Shown here in pieces: positions 42,179-49,855 of a stretch of DNA of 64,000 bases. The translations under genes were made by a program, and so were the position numbers. Source of the stretch: Litorimonas sp051251645 (GTDB taxonomy: Bacteria; Pseudomonadota; Alphaproteobacteria; Caulobacterales; Maricaulaceae); NCBI GenBank assembly GCA_051251645.1, contig JBPOEY010000001.1:248001-312000 (forward strand), written 5' to 3'. The notes under the pieces are model-generated. The model did not search any database. It was not told the DNA's origin and saw nothing but the letters and a program-made list of their open reading frames with translations. The stretch's first letter is position 1; every line of letters begins with the position of its first letter.

Positions 42179-42991
42179 ATGTCTTTGATCGATATCTCCC
42201 AACGTCTGAAGCCGTTTCAGTCGATCTATAATTTCCGTGATTTCGGCGGCTATGCTGGCTTCGACGGTCGCCCAGTTGTGACCGGGACCCTCTTTCGGTC
42301 CGCTCACCTGAATGATCTGGGCGACGATGACTTGAACGCGATTGATGATTTGCCGGTTGGCACCGTGGTTGATTTGCGTCACGCGCCGGAACGCCAGCGC
42401 CAACCGTCTAAATGGCCGCCGGAACCAAATCGCGCGATGGTGCTGACACAGCCGACCAATGCGGCTCGCGAAAGCGCGACGGTCGCACCGCACGAAGCGT
42501 TCATGGTCAATGAACTTTACACAGCGGATGATGCGCGCGGTTACATGCTCAATTCATACAAAACCCGCCCGCATGATGCGGGATTTAAAGCCCTATTTTC
42601 GGACACGCTCAATCGCATGACGGTTGATGCTGAGACGGATACACCTGGTATCCTCGTCCATTGCGCGGCGGGCAAAGATCGCACTGGGACGCTTTGTGCC
42701 TTAATCCAAGGCCTCTTGGGGGTCTCGGACGACGACATTATGGCCGATTATATGCTGACAGAAACAGCCGTCGATATTGAAGCCATTCTACAGCCTGCTG
42801 CCGTCATGTTCACAAACCGATATGGTCGCGAGATTGATGCCGATGCATTGCGTCCCATGTTTGGTGTCGAACCCGGATATTTGGACGCGAGCTTGGACGC
42901 GATGGGGGATATGGAAACTTACGCAAGAGATGTTTTGGGGCTCAGCACAGATCGGTTGAACCTGATCAGAACCCGCTATTTATCACATTGA
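42179..42991 (+). CDS. Tyrosine/serine protein phosphatase (Y_phosphatase3 type)
   Basis: A 270-residue DSP-like phosphatase. The catalytic signature VHCAAGKDRTG has C162 and R168 (CX5R). The N-terminal NFRDFGGYAGFDGRPV and FRSAHLNDL and the middle VVDLRHAPERQRQPS are typical of the bacterial LipA/SIW14-like group. Substrates may be phosphotyrosine or phosphoinositide. It stands alone between nrdB and the pilus locus, facing the TadE gene. Confidence 0.88.
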   Translation: MSLIDISQRLKPFQSIYNFRDFGGYAGFDGRPVVTGTLFRSAHLNDLGDDDLNAIDDLPVGTVVDLRHAPERQRQPSKWPPEPNRAMVLTQPTNAARESATVAPHEAFMVNELYTADDARGYMLNSYKTRPHDAGFKALFSDTLNRMTVDAETDTPGILVHCAAGKDRTGTLCALIQGLLGVSDDDIMADYMLTETAVDIEAILQPAAVMFTNRYGREIDADALRPMFGVEPGYLDASLDAMGDMETYARDVLGLSTDRLNLIRTRYLSH

Positions 42992-43019
42992 AACTCGCGT
43001 CTCAGGCTTGGATTATAGC

Positions 43020-43685
43020 TTAGTTTCTGACACAGCTGACATTGTTCGCAGGTCCCCTACAATTAAACCGGACATGCTTCCCAGCGTCACCGATAACCAC
43101 GGTCGAAGATCGTCGCGGTTTCAGTAAGAAGGTCTCTTCAAGATCAATCGAGTCCGGTAAAAACCCTTCGCCTTCATCGTCTCCGCCAACACGCTTAAAT
43201 CCAAATGGTGAATATGCATGTTTGACCTTCGCAACGACGATGCCTTCGCCGATCGGAAGCAAGTCCTCTGTCAGCGAACTTCTGTCATATTGCTTGAGTC
43301 CGCCATGACGCCCGCTTCTATATAGAATGAGACCCTCACTGGCGACATTGCCATTGGGACGTCGATAGTAGCTTTGAAGCCGAAGAATGTAATTACCGCC
43401 TGTCCCCAAGTTGGCCACATGAAGAACGGCTGAAACGAGGTCTTCAGCCTCCGATTCATCTAAGGACACAACTTGGGTGGCCAAATCGCCGGCCACACTC
43501 GCGGAATGGGACACGCGTCGCTCAACATTAAGAACGGATGCGAGCTCCGCGAGTCCGAGATAAAGCCCGATAATCATGGGGGCAATGATCGCAAATTCCA
43601 TGGCTGCGACGCCGGATTCGTTGCGGGCAATCCGGCTATGTTGGAGCGCCCGTTTCGTTGTTCTTATCAATCGAAATATGTTCAT
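43020..43685 (-). CDS. TadE/TadG-like pseudopilin
   Basis: A 221-residue protein. The N-terminal ARNESGVAAMEFAIIAPMIIGLYLGLAEL shows the TadE pattern: a Gly-x-x-x-x-Glu-Phe prepilin-like site and a single membrane helix near residues 25-50, followed by a periplasmic domain with two cysteines near the end (FNCRGPANNVSCV). It is likely a minor pilin of the Tad machinery. It lies 25 nt downstream of the second TadE gene on the same strand. Confidence 0.86.
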   Translation of the reverse strand: MNIFRLIRTTKRALQHSRIARNESGVAAMEFAIIAPMIIGLYLGLAELASVLNVERRVSHSASVAGDLATQVVSLDESEAEDLVSAVLHVANLGTGGNYILRLQSYYRRPNGNVASEGLILYRSGRHGGLKQYDRSSLTEDLLPIGEGIVVAKVKHAYSPFGFKRVGGDDEGEGFLPDSIDLEETFLLKPRRSSTVVIGDAGKHVRFNCRGPANNVSCVRN

Positions 43686-43710
43686 AATAGATGTCCCACC
43701 GCAATGCCGC

Positions 43711-44346
43711 CTAGCTGTCAGTCAGCTGGGTGATCCTGTCAGCTAATGACGAATCGCAGCTTGTACCAATTGGAAAAGGTTCAGTTCTAAATGCGGTGGA
43801 GGCGGAAATGACGTGGCGTCGGCTGCCGGGAATACTTTCAAGCCGCGTCATGAAATTTGGTAAGGCGAGCGGATAGTAGAAGGTCCCGCGCAGAACGACA
43901 GGTTCGGATGGCCCTGTATTAACATAAGTTCCATCATCAATTTCAGCATCGTCATCGTCAGGATCAAGTCCGCTAAGTCCAGGGTCATCAAGGGCAATCG
44001 TTTGGAAACCGCTGGCTGTGGTGAGATCAATCCGAAGATTGGCCTGACAATTCATGAGGTTTGACATTTTATCGCAGACGAGCGCCTTAAATTCACTGGC
44101 ATTCCCGCATCCTTGAAAAGTGCCAACCCTGACAAGCCGCCCCGTATCGCTTATCGCTTGGGTCATGACAGCGCCGGTGAAAAACACCAAAGCCAGTTCG
44201 AGAATGCCAAAGATTAAACCTAAAAAGGGTAGGGCAACTATAGCGAATTCAATGGCTGTCGCGCCCTCAGCGTGTGCCCGGTAGCGCCGTCGGACAGCCC
44301 GAAGGCGTCGCAGGGTTGTTGATATATGTCCGGTCGAACCCGTCAT
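43711..44346 (-). CDS. TadE-like pseudopilin
   Basis: About 211 residues. A basic N terminus (RRLRAVRRRYRAH), then AEGATAIEFAIVALPFLGLIFGILELALVF, the TadE-type processing site and helix at about residues 28-55, then a periplasmic domain with cysteines in FQGCGNAS, LVCDKM and MNCQAN. The frame starts at 44391 with a TTG, but the ATG at 44346 has GGGG 6 nt upstream. A one-mismatch CtrA-like site (TTAG-N7-TTAA on the minus strand) lies about 100 nt upstream. Confidence 0.86.
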   Translation of the reverse strand: MTGSTGHISTTLRRLRAVRRRYRAHAEGATAIEFAIVALPFLGLIFGILELALVFFTGAVMTQAISDTGRLVRVGTFQGCGNASEFKALVCDKMSNLMNCQANLRIDLTTASGFQTIALDDPGLSGLDPDDDDAEIDDGTYVNTGPSEPVVLRGTFYYPLALPNFMTRLESIPGSRRHVISASTAFRTEPFPIGTSCDSSLADRITQLTDS

Positions 44347-44478
44347 TAACTGCCCCATCCTGCTACCGGCAAAATTGCCGAGACTAAGCAAGCGTGAACT
44401 GCGCTTTTACAGTATGACCGTTAATCAACGGATGACGCGCAGGCTTAAGAAACGACTAACCCAATGCTCTTCATGGGT

Positions 44479-45048
44479 TTAGTTTGGAAAGGCGGGCTGT
44501 CCCCCAAACGGGGCGTCAGCCTCTGAGCCTCCCGTCAGACCCACTGGGCCCGAAGATCCTTGATCAAAAATAGCTGATGGTGAGGCCGTCGCCGGCCCTT
44601 GCGACGAGTTTGTCGAAATATGTTCTGCACTATCCCCCAAAACAGGAGACGGCTGACAATAAGGCGCGCAGCTGTAAGTTTGGCGGGACTTGCCATTGAA
44701 CAGACGAACCCCATTGCTCGGGGTGATTGATGTCACTTGAATGTCGGCATCAACCATCGTGTCACCATTCCTGTCTAAAACGATGAGATTAGTTTCGCCA
44801 AATCCGCGACCCACGACCATAATGGTTGTTGGCGAGTGAACTGTGACGTCTGCAATTGCAGGATTGCCGATGATGACGGAGCCAGCGGCTGTAGGCAGCC
44901 GTAGAATTTGCGTCTTATTTAAGTCCACCTGATAGATCGGGTCTGTCGCATGCGCGCTTCCCGTAGACGCGGCAAGGCACAGCATACTCGCTCCGAGAAC
45001 CAGAGCTGATTGTGTGGTGAAACTAAGAATATAGGTCGAACGGCGCAT
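44479..45048 (-). CDS. Stand-alone CpaC/secretin N-terminal domain protein
   Basis: A 189-residue exported protein (MRRSTYILSFTTQSALVLGA signal). The conserved block is ILRLPTAAGSVIIGNPAIAD, then VTVHSPTTIMVVGRGFGETNLIVLDRNG, matching the pilus-assembly N-terminal domain found at the start of CpaC, but with no secretin pore domain. The C-terminal 60 residues are Ser/Gly/Pro-rich. GGAG lies 7 nt before the ATG at 45048. It may bind or modulate the CpaC secretin. Confidence 0.83.
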   Translation of the reverse strand: MRRSTYILSFTTQSALVLGASMLCLAASTGSAHATDPIYQVDLNKTQILRLPTAAGSVIIGNPAIADVTVHSPTTIMVVGRGFGETNLIVLDRNGDTMVDADIQVTSITPSNGVRLFNGKSRQTYSCAPYCQPSPVLGDSAEHISTNSSQGPATASPSAIFDQGSSGPVGLTGGSEADAPFGGQPAFPN

Positions 45049-45315
45049 GGCCCACTCCATCAATTTGGAACTGGCTCTACCGAAACAGAGTTGATGAAGT
45101 CTTTAGATCGCCCCAAACAATTTCAGCTTTGACACTATGTATGTTTCGGCCCGTTTCACTAAAAACGACGTTTATGACAGAAAATACAGATTTACCAGAT
45201 ATTCACCGTGTCTCCCAACGCTGTCTTAAACTGGCATCTCTAAAAGGGTTCTTGTCAGGGATTGTCCTGCCAATGGGATTATCCCAAATTGAATTAGCAT
45301 ACGTGGGAGTTAGCT

Positions 45316-45522
45316 ATGCAAAACCTTATTAAGAATTTCGTCAATGACGAATCCGGTGCAACAGCCATCGAATATGGCCTGATCGCGGCCCTTATCGCCG
45401 TCGCCATGATCGCTGGCGCGACGCAGTTGGGTCAGTCTATCGACGACAAGTTTAAAGATGTCGCTGTAACACTGAATGCTGCTGATGATACAGCAGGTAC
45501 CGTGACGAACGGCGCTGACTGA
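45316..45522 (+). CDS. flp: Flp-type major pilin, copy 1
   Basis: A 68-residue Flp/PilA prepilin: short leader MQNLIKNFVNDESG, then ATAIEYGLIAALIAVAMIAG with the G/xxxxEY processing site and single hydrophobic helix; the tail ends VTNGAD. Cleavage after Gly14 by the CpaA peptidase is expected. GGGAG is the ribosome site. It is one of two nearly identical units 477 nt apart; the proteins differ at three residues near the end (NAADDTAG here). Confidence 0.95.
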   Translation: MQNLIKNFVNDESGATAIEYGLIAALIAVAMIAGATQLGQSIDDKFKDVAVTLNAADDTAGTVTNGAD

Positions 45523-45552
45523 TTATTCAGTCACAATATTGAACTGACAAGA

Positions 45553-45582
45553 ACGGTCGGCCTTCGGGTCGGCCGTTTTTTT
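45553..45582 (+). terminator. Terminator of pilin copy 1
   Basis: A 10-bp stem with a UUCG tetraloop (ACGGTCGGCC-TTCG-GGTCGGCCGT, two G-U pairs) and T7. Confidence 0.92.
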
Positions 45583-45792
45583 AATTCTGGATTGTCCCTA
45601 CCCATCGGATTTGTTTTGGATCGCAATATAAAACATAAATAGGTCTGTTCATTACGGAAAGTTCAAATTTACCTAATCTTCACCGTGTCTGAAAAGCCAA
45701 CTTTAAACCTGAGCGTCTAAACGACTCCTAGTCAGGGCTTATCCTGCAAACGGGATGAGCCCTCAATAAACTAGCATACGTGGGAGTTAGCT

Positions 45793-45999
45793 ATGCAAAA
45801 CCTTATTAAGAATTTCGTCAATGACGAATCCGGTGCAACAGCCATCGAATATGGCCTGATCGCGGCCCTTATCGCCGTCGCCATGATCGCTGGTGCGACG
45901 CAGTTGGGTCAGTCTATCGACGACAAGTTTAAAGACGTCGCTGTAACGCTCAACACTGTTGATGAAACTGCCGGTACTGTGACGAACGGTGCTGACTGA
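45793..45999 (+). CDS. flp: Flp-type major pilin, copy 2
   Basis: A second 68-residue Flp prepilin with the same leader, processing site and helix as copy 1. Only three residues differ (NTVDETAG instead of NAADDTAG), and the DNA is nearly identical through most of the gene. Upstream leader and downstream terminator are duplicated too, so both copies should be expressed. Presence of two intact copies suggests dosage increase or phase-like variation. Confidence 0.95.
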   Translation: MQNLIKNFVNDESGATAIEYGLIAALIAVAMIAGATQLGQSIDDKFKDVAVTLNTVDETAGTVTNGAD

Positions 46000-46029
46000 T
46001 TATTCAGTCAAAATATTGAACTGACAAGA

Positions 46030-46056
46030 ACGGTCGGCCTTCGGGTCGGCCGTTTT
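46030..46056 (+). terminator. Terminator of pilin copy 2
   Basis: The same UUCG-capped 10-bp stem as after copy 1, followed by T5. Confidence 0.92.
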
Positions 46057-46202
46057 TCTGACTCGTGTGTATGAAGCTGTTTGTGTGCGTCCGAAGTTTA
46101 AGAATTTTTATCGCGTAAGATTAATTCTACCGACATGATAAGACTCACAAAAATAGTATTTTAACTTTGCGTGCCTATGGGCTGAGGCAAGGAGAAAACC
46201 TC

Positions 46203-46706
46203 ATGATTGCAGCTTTGGTCGTCACATTAGTGTTTGCCGCGCCGTTGTTAATGGCCGCATATACTGACTTTTGGTCGATGAAAATTCCGAATCTTGTCAG
46301 TCTGGCAATGGCCGCAGGCTTTCTCTTGACCTTGCCTTTGACGTGGCAGGGGTTGCCTGTTTTTGGCGAACATTTGATGATGGGGACGATCTTCTTCCTC
46401 GCCGGTTTTGCCATGTTCGCGTTTGGATGGTTGGGCGGCGGCGATGCCAAGCTCATGGCAGCAATTAGTCTTTGGTTTGGCTGGGGCGATGCAATTCCAT
46501 TTATTCTCGCGACAACATTATTTGGCGCCGCTTTGGGAATATTACTTATGTTTGGTGGGCAAATTATGCCCGTGCGTATACGAACCAGTGCTCTGGGGAT
46601 GCGTTTATTCCAAGGGGGCAAAGATATGCCCTATGGCTTAGCTTTGGCGGCCGGGGCATTTTATGTTTGGCCGAGCAGCCAGATTGGGTCAGCTTTGATC
46701 GGTTGA
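46203..46706 (+). CDS. cpaA: Prepilin peptidase (CpaA/TadV)
   Basis: A 167-residue type IV prepilin peptidase of the short A24 group that matures Flp pilin and the TadE pseudopilins. Catalytic aspartates are in AAYTDFWSMKIPN and GWLGGGDAKLMAAI; four or more membrane helices follow. AAGGAG before the ATG at 46203 favours that start over the frame opening at 46167. Confidence 0.93.
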   Translation: MIAALVVTLVFAAPLLMAAYTDFWSMKIPNLVSLAMAAGFLLTLPLTWQGLPVFGEHLMMGTIFFLAGFAMFAFGWLGGGDAKLMAAISLWFGWGDAIPFILATTLFGAALGILLMFGGQIMPVRIRTSALGMRLFQGGKDMPYGLALAAGAFYVWPSSQIGSALIG

Positions 46707-46758
46707 TAAGGTGTTTTAGTGCGGACCAGAGTATAAAAACCTGATTGAAAGCGCATTG

Positions 46759-46773
46759 TTAACCATGCTTTAG
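46759..46773 (+). promoter_or_regulatory. CtrA-like site upstream of cpaB
   Basis: TTAA-CCATGCT-TTAG, one mismatch from the CtrA consensus TTAA-N7-TTAA, about 55-65 nt before the cpaB start. In Caulobacter the pilin promoter is CtrA-controlled, so this is plausible but based on a short motif. Confidence 0.4.
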
Positions 46774-46824
46774 CGTGTCGTCTTCTACTTATAGCCCCAG
46801 AGTTTTCCTTCTGGAGCGGATAAA

Positions 46825-47664
46825 GTGGACAGAAAACGCCTAATACTTATCATCGCACTGATAGGTTTGATGTTTGTCGTATTCACCACTTTGCGTGGAA
46901 TGAACACGGGGAGCACAGACGCAGAGCCTGAAGTTCGAACCATCGTCCAAGAGGTAGATTACACTCAAGTTTTAAGTGTCGCCGAGCCGATGAGTAAAGG
47001 TGATCGCGTGCGCGAAGGCGATCTGAAATGGATCGACTGGCCTGCGGAAGCTGTGACACCCGCCTTGATCATCAATGACCCTGCGGCAGAGACCTCCGCA
47101 ATGGATTCCCTTATCGGGGCCTTAGTGCGTGAATCGCTGACCCCCGGTGATCCGTTGGTTATGTCGCGTTTCATCCGGGCTGGGGATGCTGGGATCATGG
47201 CGGCCTTACTCAATCCAGGTATGCGCGCTGTGACCGTTCGGATCAGTGTCGATACAGCTTCAGGCGGGTTCATCCAGCCGGGCGATAAGGTCGACATCAT
47301 TCTGCAAGAAACGATTCAGCCTGACGGCCAGCTTGGTGGCTCAACCCAACCCAAATTTATCGCATCGACAATTTTTGAGAATGTCACAGTTCTCGCGATC
47401 GATCAGTCATTCTCAAATAATCCTGAGAGTGGTGCTGCCATCCCAGGGTCAACCGCAACGTTAGAGCTTTCTCCGCGGGATGCCGAACGCGTGACCGTCG
47501 CGCAGGTTCGGGGTGATCTTTCGCTTGTTCTTCGGGGCTTTAGTGGATCTGCAGCGCGGGCTGCGACCCGGGCGACGACGCCGACGGAAACAGAAAAAAG
47601 CGTCCCGCCGCTGACCATCTACCGCTCTGGTACCGCACAATCGGTCGCCGTTCGGGGGAATTAG
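46825..47664 (+). CDS. cpaB: Pilus assembly protein CpaB
   Basis: A 279-residue RcpC/CpaB protein: one N-terminal membrane helix (LILIIALIGLMFVVFTTL), then an SAF-like domain (DYTQVLSVAEPMSKGDRV, PGMRAVTVRISVDTASGGFI and PGDKVDIILQE) in the periplasm, thought to support the secretin CpaC. It starts with GTG; GGAG lies 8-12 nt upstream. First of the cpaBCDEF-tadBC series. Confidence 0.93.
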   Translation: MDRKRLILIIALIGLMFVVFTTLRGMNTGSTDAEPEVRTIVQEVDYTQVLSVAEPMSKGDRVREGDLKWIDWPAEAVTPALIINDPAAETSAMDSLIGALVRESLTPGDPLVMSRFIRAGDAGIMAALLNPGMRAVTVRISVDTASGGFIQPGDKVDIILQETIQPDGQLGGSTQPKFIASTIFENVTVLAIDQSFSNNPESGAAIPGSTATLELSPRDAERVTVAQVRGDLSLVLRGFSGSAARAATRATTPTETEKSVPPLTIYRSGTAQSVAVRGN

Positions 47665-47667
47665 ACT

Positions 47668-49155
47668 ATGACCGAAACTGATATTCGATACGTCAAAGGC
47701 GCTCTGCGCCAGAAGTTACTAGGCGGTTTGCTGCCCGTAATGGTGTTAAGCGCTGTTATGGCGGTCCCGGCCCACGCTGGAGAGCGTAATTATCATACGC
47801 TGGCCTCAATTCAGACGACATCTTCAGATGGTATCCGTATTCAATCGCCGGGTGAGGGGATTAACCGCTCGATCGTCCTCCCGTTTTCTAAATCGACCGT
47901 GGTGGAACTTCCTGCCAATGTCATGGATGTCATTGTGTCGAACCCTGACATTGTCGAAGCCGTCGTTCATACCGCCCGCCGCACAGTGTTGATCGGCAAG
48001 GCGTCTGGCCAAACAAATGTCTATTTTTACGGCCATAATGGGGAAGAATTACTCAATATCGACATCCGGGTTGAGCGCGACATTAATGGCCTGACGGAAC
48101 TTGTACGCAAACATGCGCCGACCGCGGAAATCGAAGTTCAGTCGATCAATAATAATATCATGCTGACGGGCCGCGTCCCGAACGCGCAGATTGCTCTAAA
48201 AGTTGAGCGCATTGCTGAAATGTGGCAGGGGACCGAGTCTGGTGAAGGCGAGATCGTCAATCTTCTCTCGGTTGAGGGTAAAGATCAGGTCATGCTGAAA
48301 GTTCGCATTGTTGAGATGCAGCGCTCCGTTGTGAAACAAATGGGCTTTAATCTCTCTGCAGTAGCAGAGTTGGGCGACTCAACGGTATCTCTGATCAATA
48401 ATCTGGGCGTCACGAGCGGGGCCGGTTTTACCGGCTCTGCGGGCTTTGCTAATGGGGCGGGGGGTGATCTTCGCTCACTAAGCGGGGCGATGACCGCGCT
48501 GGAACGGGTTGGTCTTATTCGCACCTTGGCTGAGCCAACATTGGTGGCTATTTCGGGTGAAACAGCGACGTTCCTCGCCGGTGGCGAATTCCCTGTTCTT
48601 GGTGGTGTCTTTACGGATCAGAACGGACAGTTGCAGCGATCTTTCGAGTTTAAATCTTTTGGTGTTTCACTCGGTTTTACGCCGGTCGTGTTGTCCGAAG
48701 GTCTGATTTCACTGAATATTTCAACAGAAGTCTCAGAACCAACAACGGAAAACTCATTTGAAACAGGTGGTGAGGGCGGTGACATTTTAGGTCTGCGGGT
48801 TCGCCGTGCCGATACGGTTGTTGAGCTTCCTGCAGGGGGCAGTCTCGTGATTGCGGGGATGATCCGCGAAGAGGCCCGGAACGCGTATGATGGTGTCCCA
48901 GGTGTGAAAGATATTCCGGGCATCGGAGCCTTGTTCCGCAACCGCGACAGTCAGAGTGTTCAAACCGAACTGGTCGTGATCGTGACGCCATATCTCGTCG
49001 ACCCGACGCATCCGGACAAGCTGCAAACCCCATTGGAAGGCTTCAAGCCCGCCAATGATCGTCAGCAATTACTAATGGGTCGCTTGAATACAATGTATGG
49101 TGACAAAGCATCGCCTGACGCGCTTGCGGGCCCGTTTGGTCATGTGGTCGATTAG
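47668..49155 (+). CDS. cpaC: Secretin CpaC/RcpA
   Basis: A 495-residue outer-membrane secretin forming the pilus exit channel. A signal peptide (LLPVMVLSAVMAVPAHA), an N-terminal domain with VVELPANVMDVIVSNPDIVE, a BON-like segment (about 140-190), and the C-terminal secretin with LAEPTLVAISGETATFLAGGEFPV and the final LVVIVTPYLVDP. It begins 3 nt after cpaB. Confidence 0.95.
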   Translation: MTETDIRYVKGALRQKLLGGLLPVMVLSAVMAVPAHAGERNYHTLASIQTTSSDGIRIQSPGEGINRSIVLPFSKSTVVELPANVMDVIVSNPDIVEAVVHTARRTVLIGKASGQTNVYFYGHNGEELLNIDIRVERDINGLTELVRKHAPTAEIEVQSINNNIMLTGRVPNAQIALKVERIAEMWQGTESGEGEIVNLLSVEGKDQVMLKVRIVEMQRSVVKQMGFNLSAVAELGDSTVSLINNLGVTSGAGFTGSAGFANGAGGDLRSLSGAMTALERVGLIRTLAEPTLVAISGETATFLAGGEFPVLGGVFTDQNGQLQRSFEFKSFGVSLGFTPVVLSEGLISLNISTEVSEPTTENSFETGGEGGDILGLRVRRADTVVELPAGGSLVIAGMIREEARNAYDGVPGVKDIPGIGALFRNRDSQSVQTELVVIVTPYLVDPTHPDKLQTPLEGFKPANDRQQLLMGRLNTMYGDKASPDALAGPFGHVVD

Positions 49156-49165
49156 GAGCAACAGG

Positions 49166-49846
49166 ATGAATGCTTTTCTCAAAACGTCGGGCCTCGCCCT
49201 CGCTCTTGCTGCACCAGCCTTGCTCTCAGGCTGTTTACAAGGCGGAACGATAACGGAACCGACACATCGGTTACACCCAATTAAAGTCGCTGAATCCGTT
49301 GAGCGCTTAGAGCTTTATGCGCGTCCCAATGGTTTGGAATTATCCAAGCGTGACGAATTCGCAGTTTCAACGTTCTTACGGGCCTACGCTGCGCAAGGCT
49401 CGGGTCCGATCTATATTAATCGGCCAGCATCTGTCGCGCATACGCAAGGCGTCAGACAAACCGATGCGTTGATTGATCGTTTAATGAGCCACAACGGAAT
49501 TCGCCAGGGATCGGCACAGTCGGGAACCTATTATGCGCGTCCGGGTGATCCGGCCCCTGTCGTGATTTCTTACCGTACCTTGCGGGCCGTGTCACAAGAT
49601 TGCGCCGCGCAGAGTGATCTGTCTGTGACGCACCGAAATAGTGTAACGCCAGAATTTGGCTGCTTTGCATCCGCCAACCTTGCCGCAATGATTTCCGATC
49701 CGCGTCAAGTGATTGAGCCTTATGCCATGCAAGCGCCAAACGCTCAGCGTCGGCAAGTTGTCTATGATAAATATATTGAAGGCACATCGACGGCGTCAGA
49801 ACGGCCTGAAGGACAGCAACAAAGTTCACAAGACGCAGGAGGTTAG
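49166..49846 (+). CDS. cpaD: Pilus assembly lipoprotein CpaD
   Basis: A 226-residue lipoprotein with signal MNAFLKTSGLALALAAPALL and lipobox LLSGC. The CpaD core includes TDALIDRLMSHNGI, DCAAQSDLS and FGCFASANLAAMISDPRQ. It is probably the pilotin or a secretin partner. The frame is open to 49097 inside cpaC, but GGAGCAACAGG directly before 49166 gives a better start. Confidence 0.92.
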   Translation: MNAFLKTSGLALALAAPALLSGCLQGGTITEPTHRLHPIKVAESVERLELYARPNGLELSKRDEFAVSTFLRAYAAQGSGPIYINRPASVAHTQGVRQTDALIDRLMSHNGIRQGSAQSGTYYARPGDPAPVVISYRTLRAVSQDCAAQSDLSVTHRNSVTPEFGCFASANLAAMISDPRQVIEPYAMQAPNAQRRQVVYDKYIEGTSTASERPEGQQQSSQDAGG

Positions 49847-49855
49847 AGCCAGTAT

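Larger units (their letters stand above)
45202..46056 (+). repeat. Tandem duplication of the whole pilin transcription unit
   Basis: Both units share, at a constant offset of 477 nt, TTCACCGTGTCT, TTTAAAC/CTTAAAC motifs, a leader with two small hairpins (CAGG..CCTG and GGGAT..CCC), the start TAGCATACGTGGGAGTTAGC, the gene, and the terminator. Leader sequences have drifted more than the coding part. Confidence 0.9.

Noticed and set aside
45066..45092. GGAAC-N17-AGTT upstream of pilin copy 1
   Set aside because: One -10 mismatch, about 220 nt from the pilin start and not duplicated before copy 2, so probably chance.
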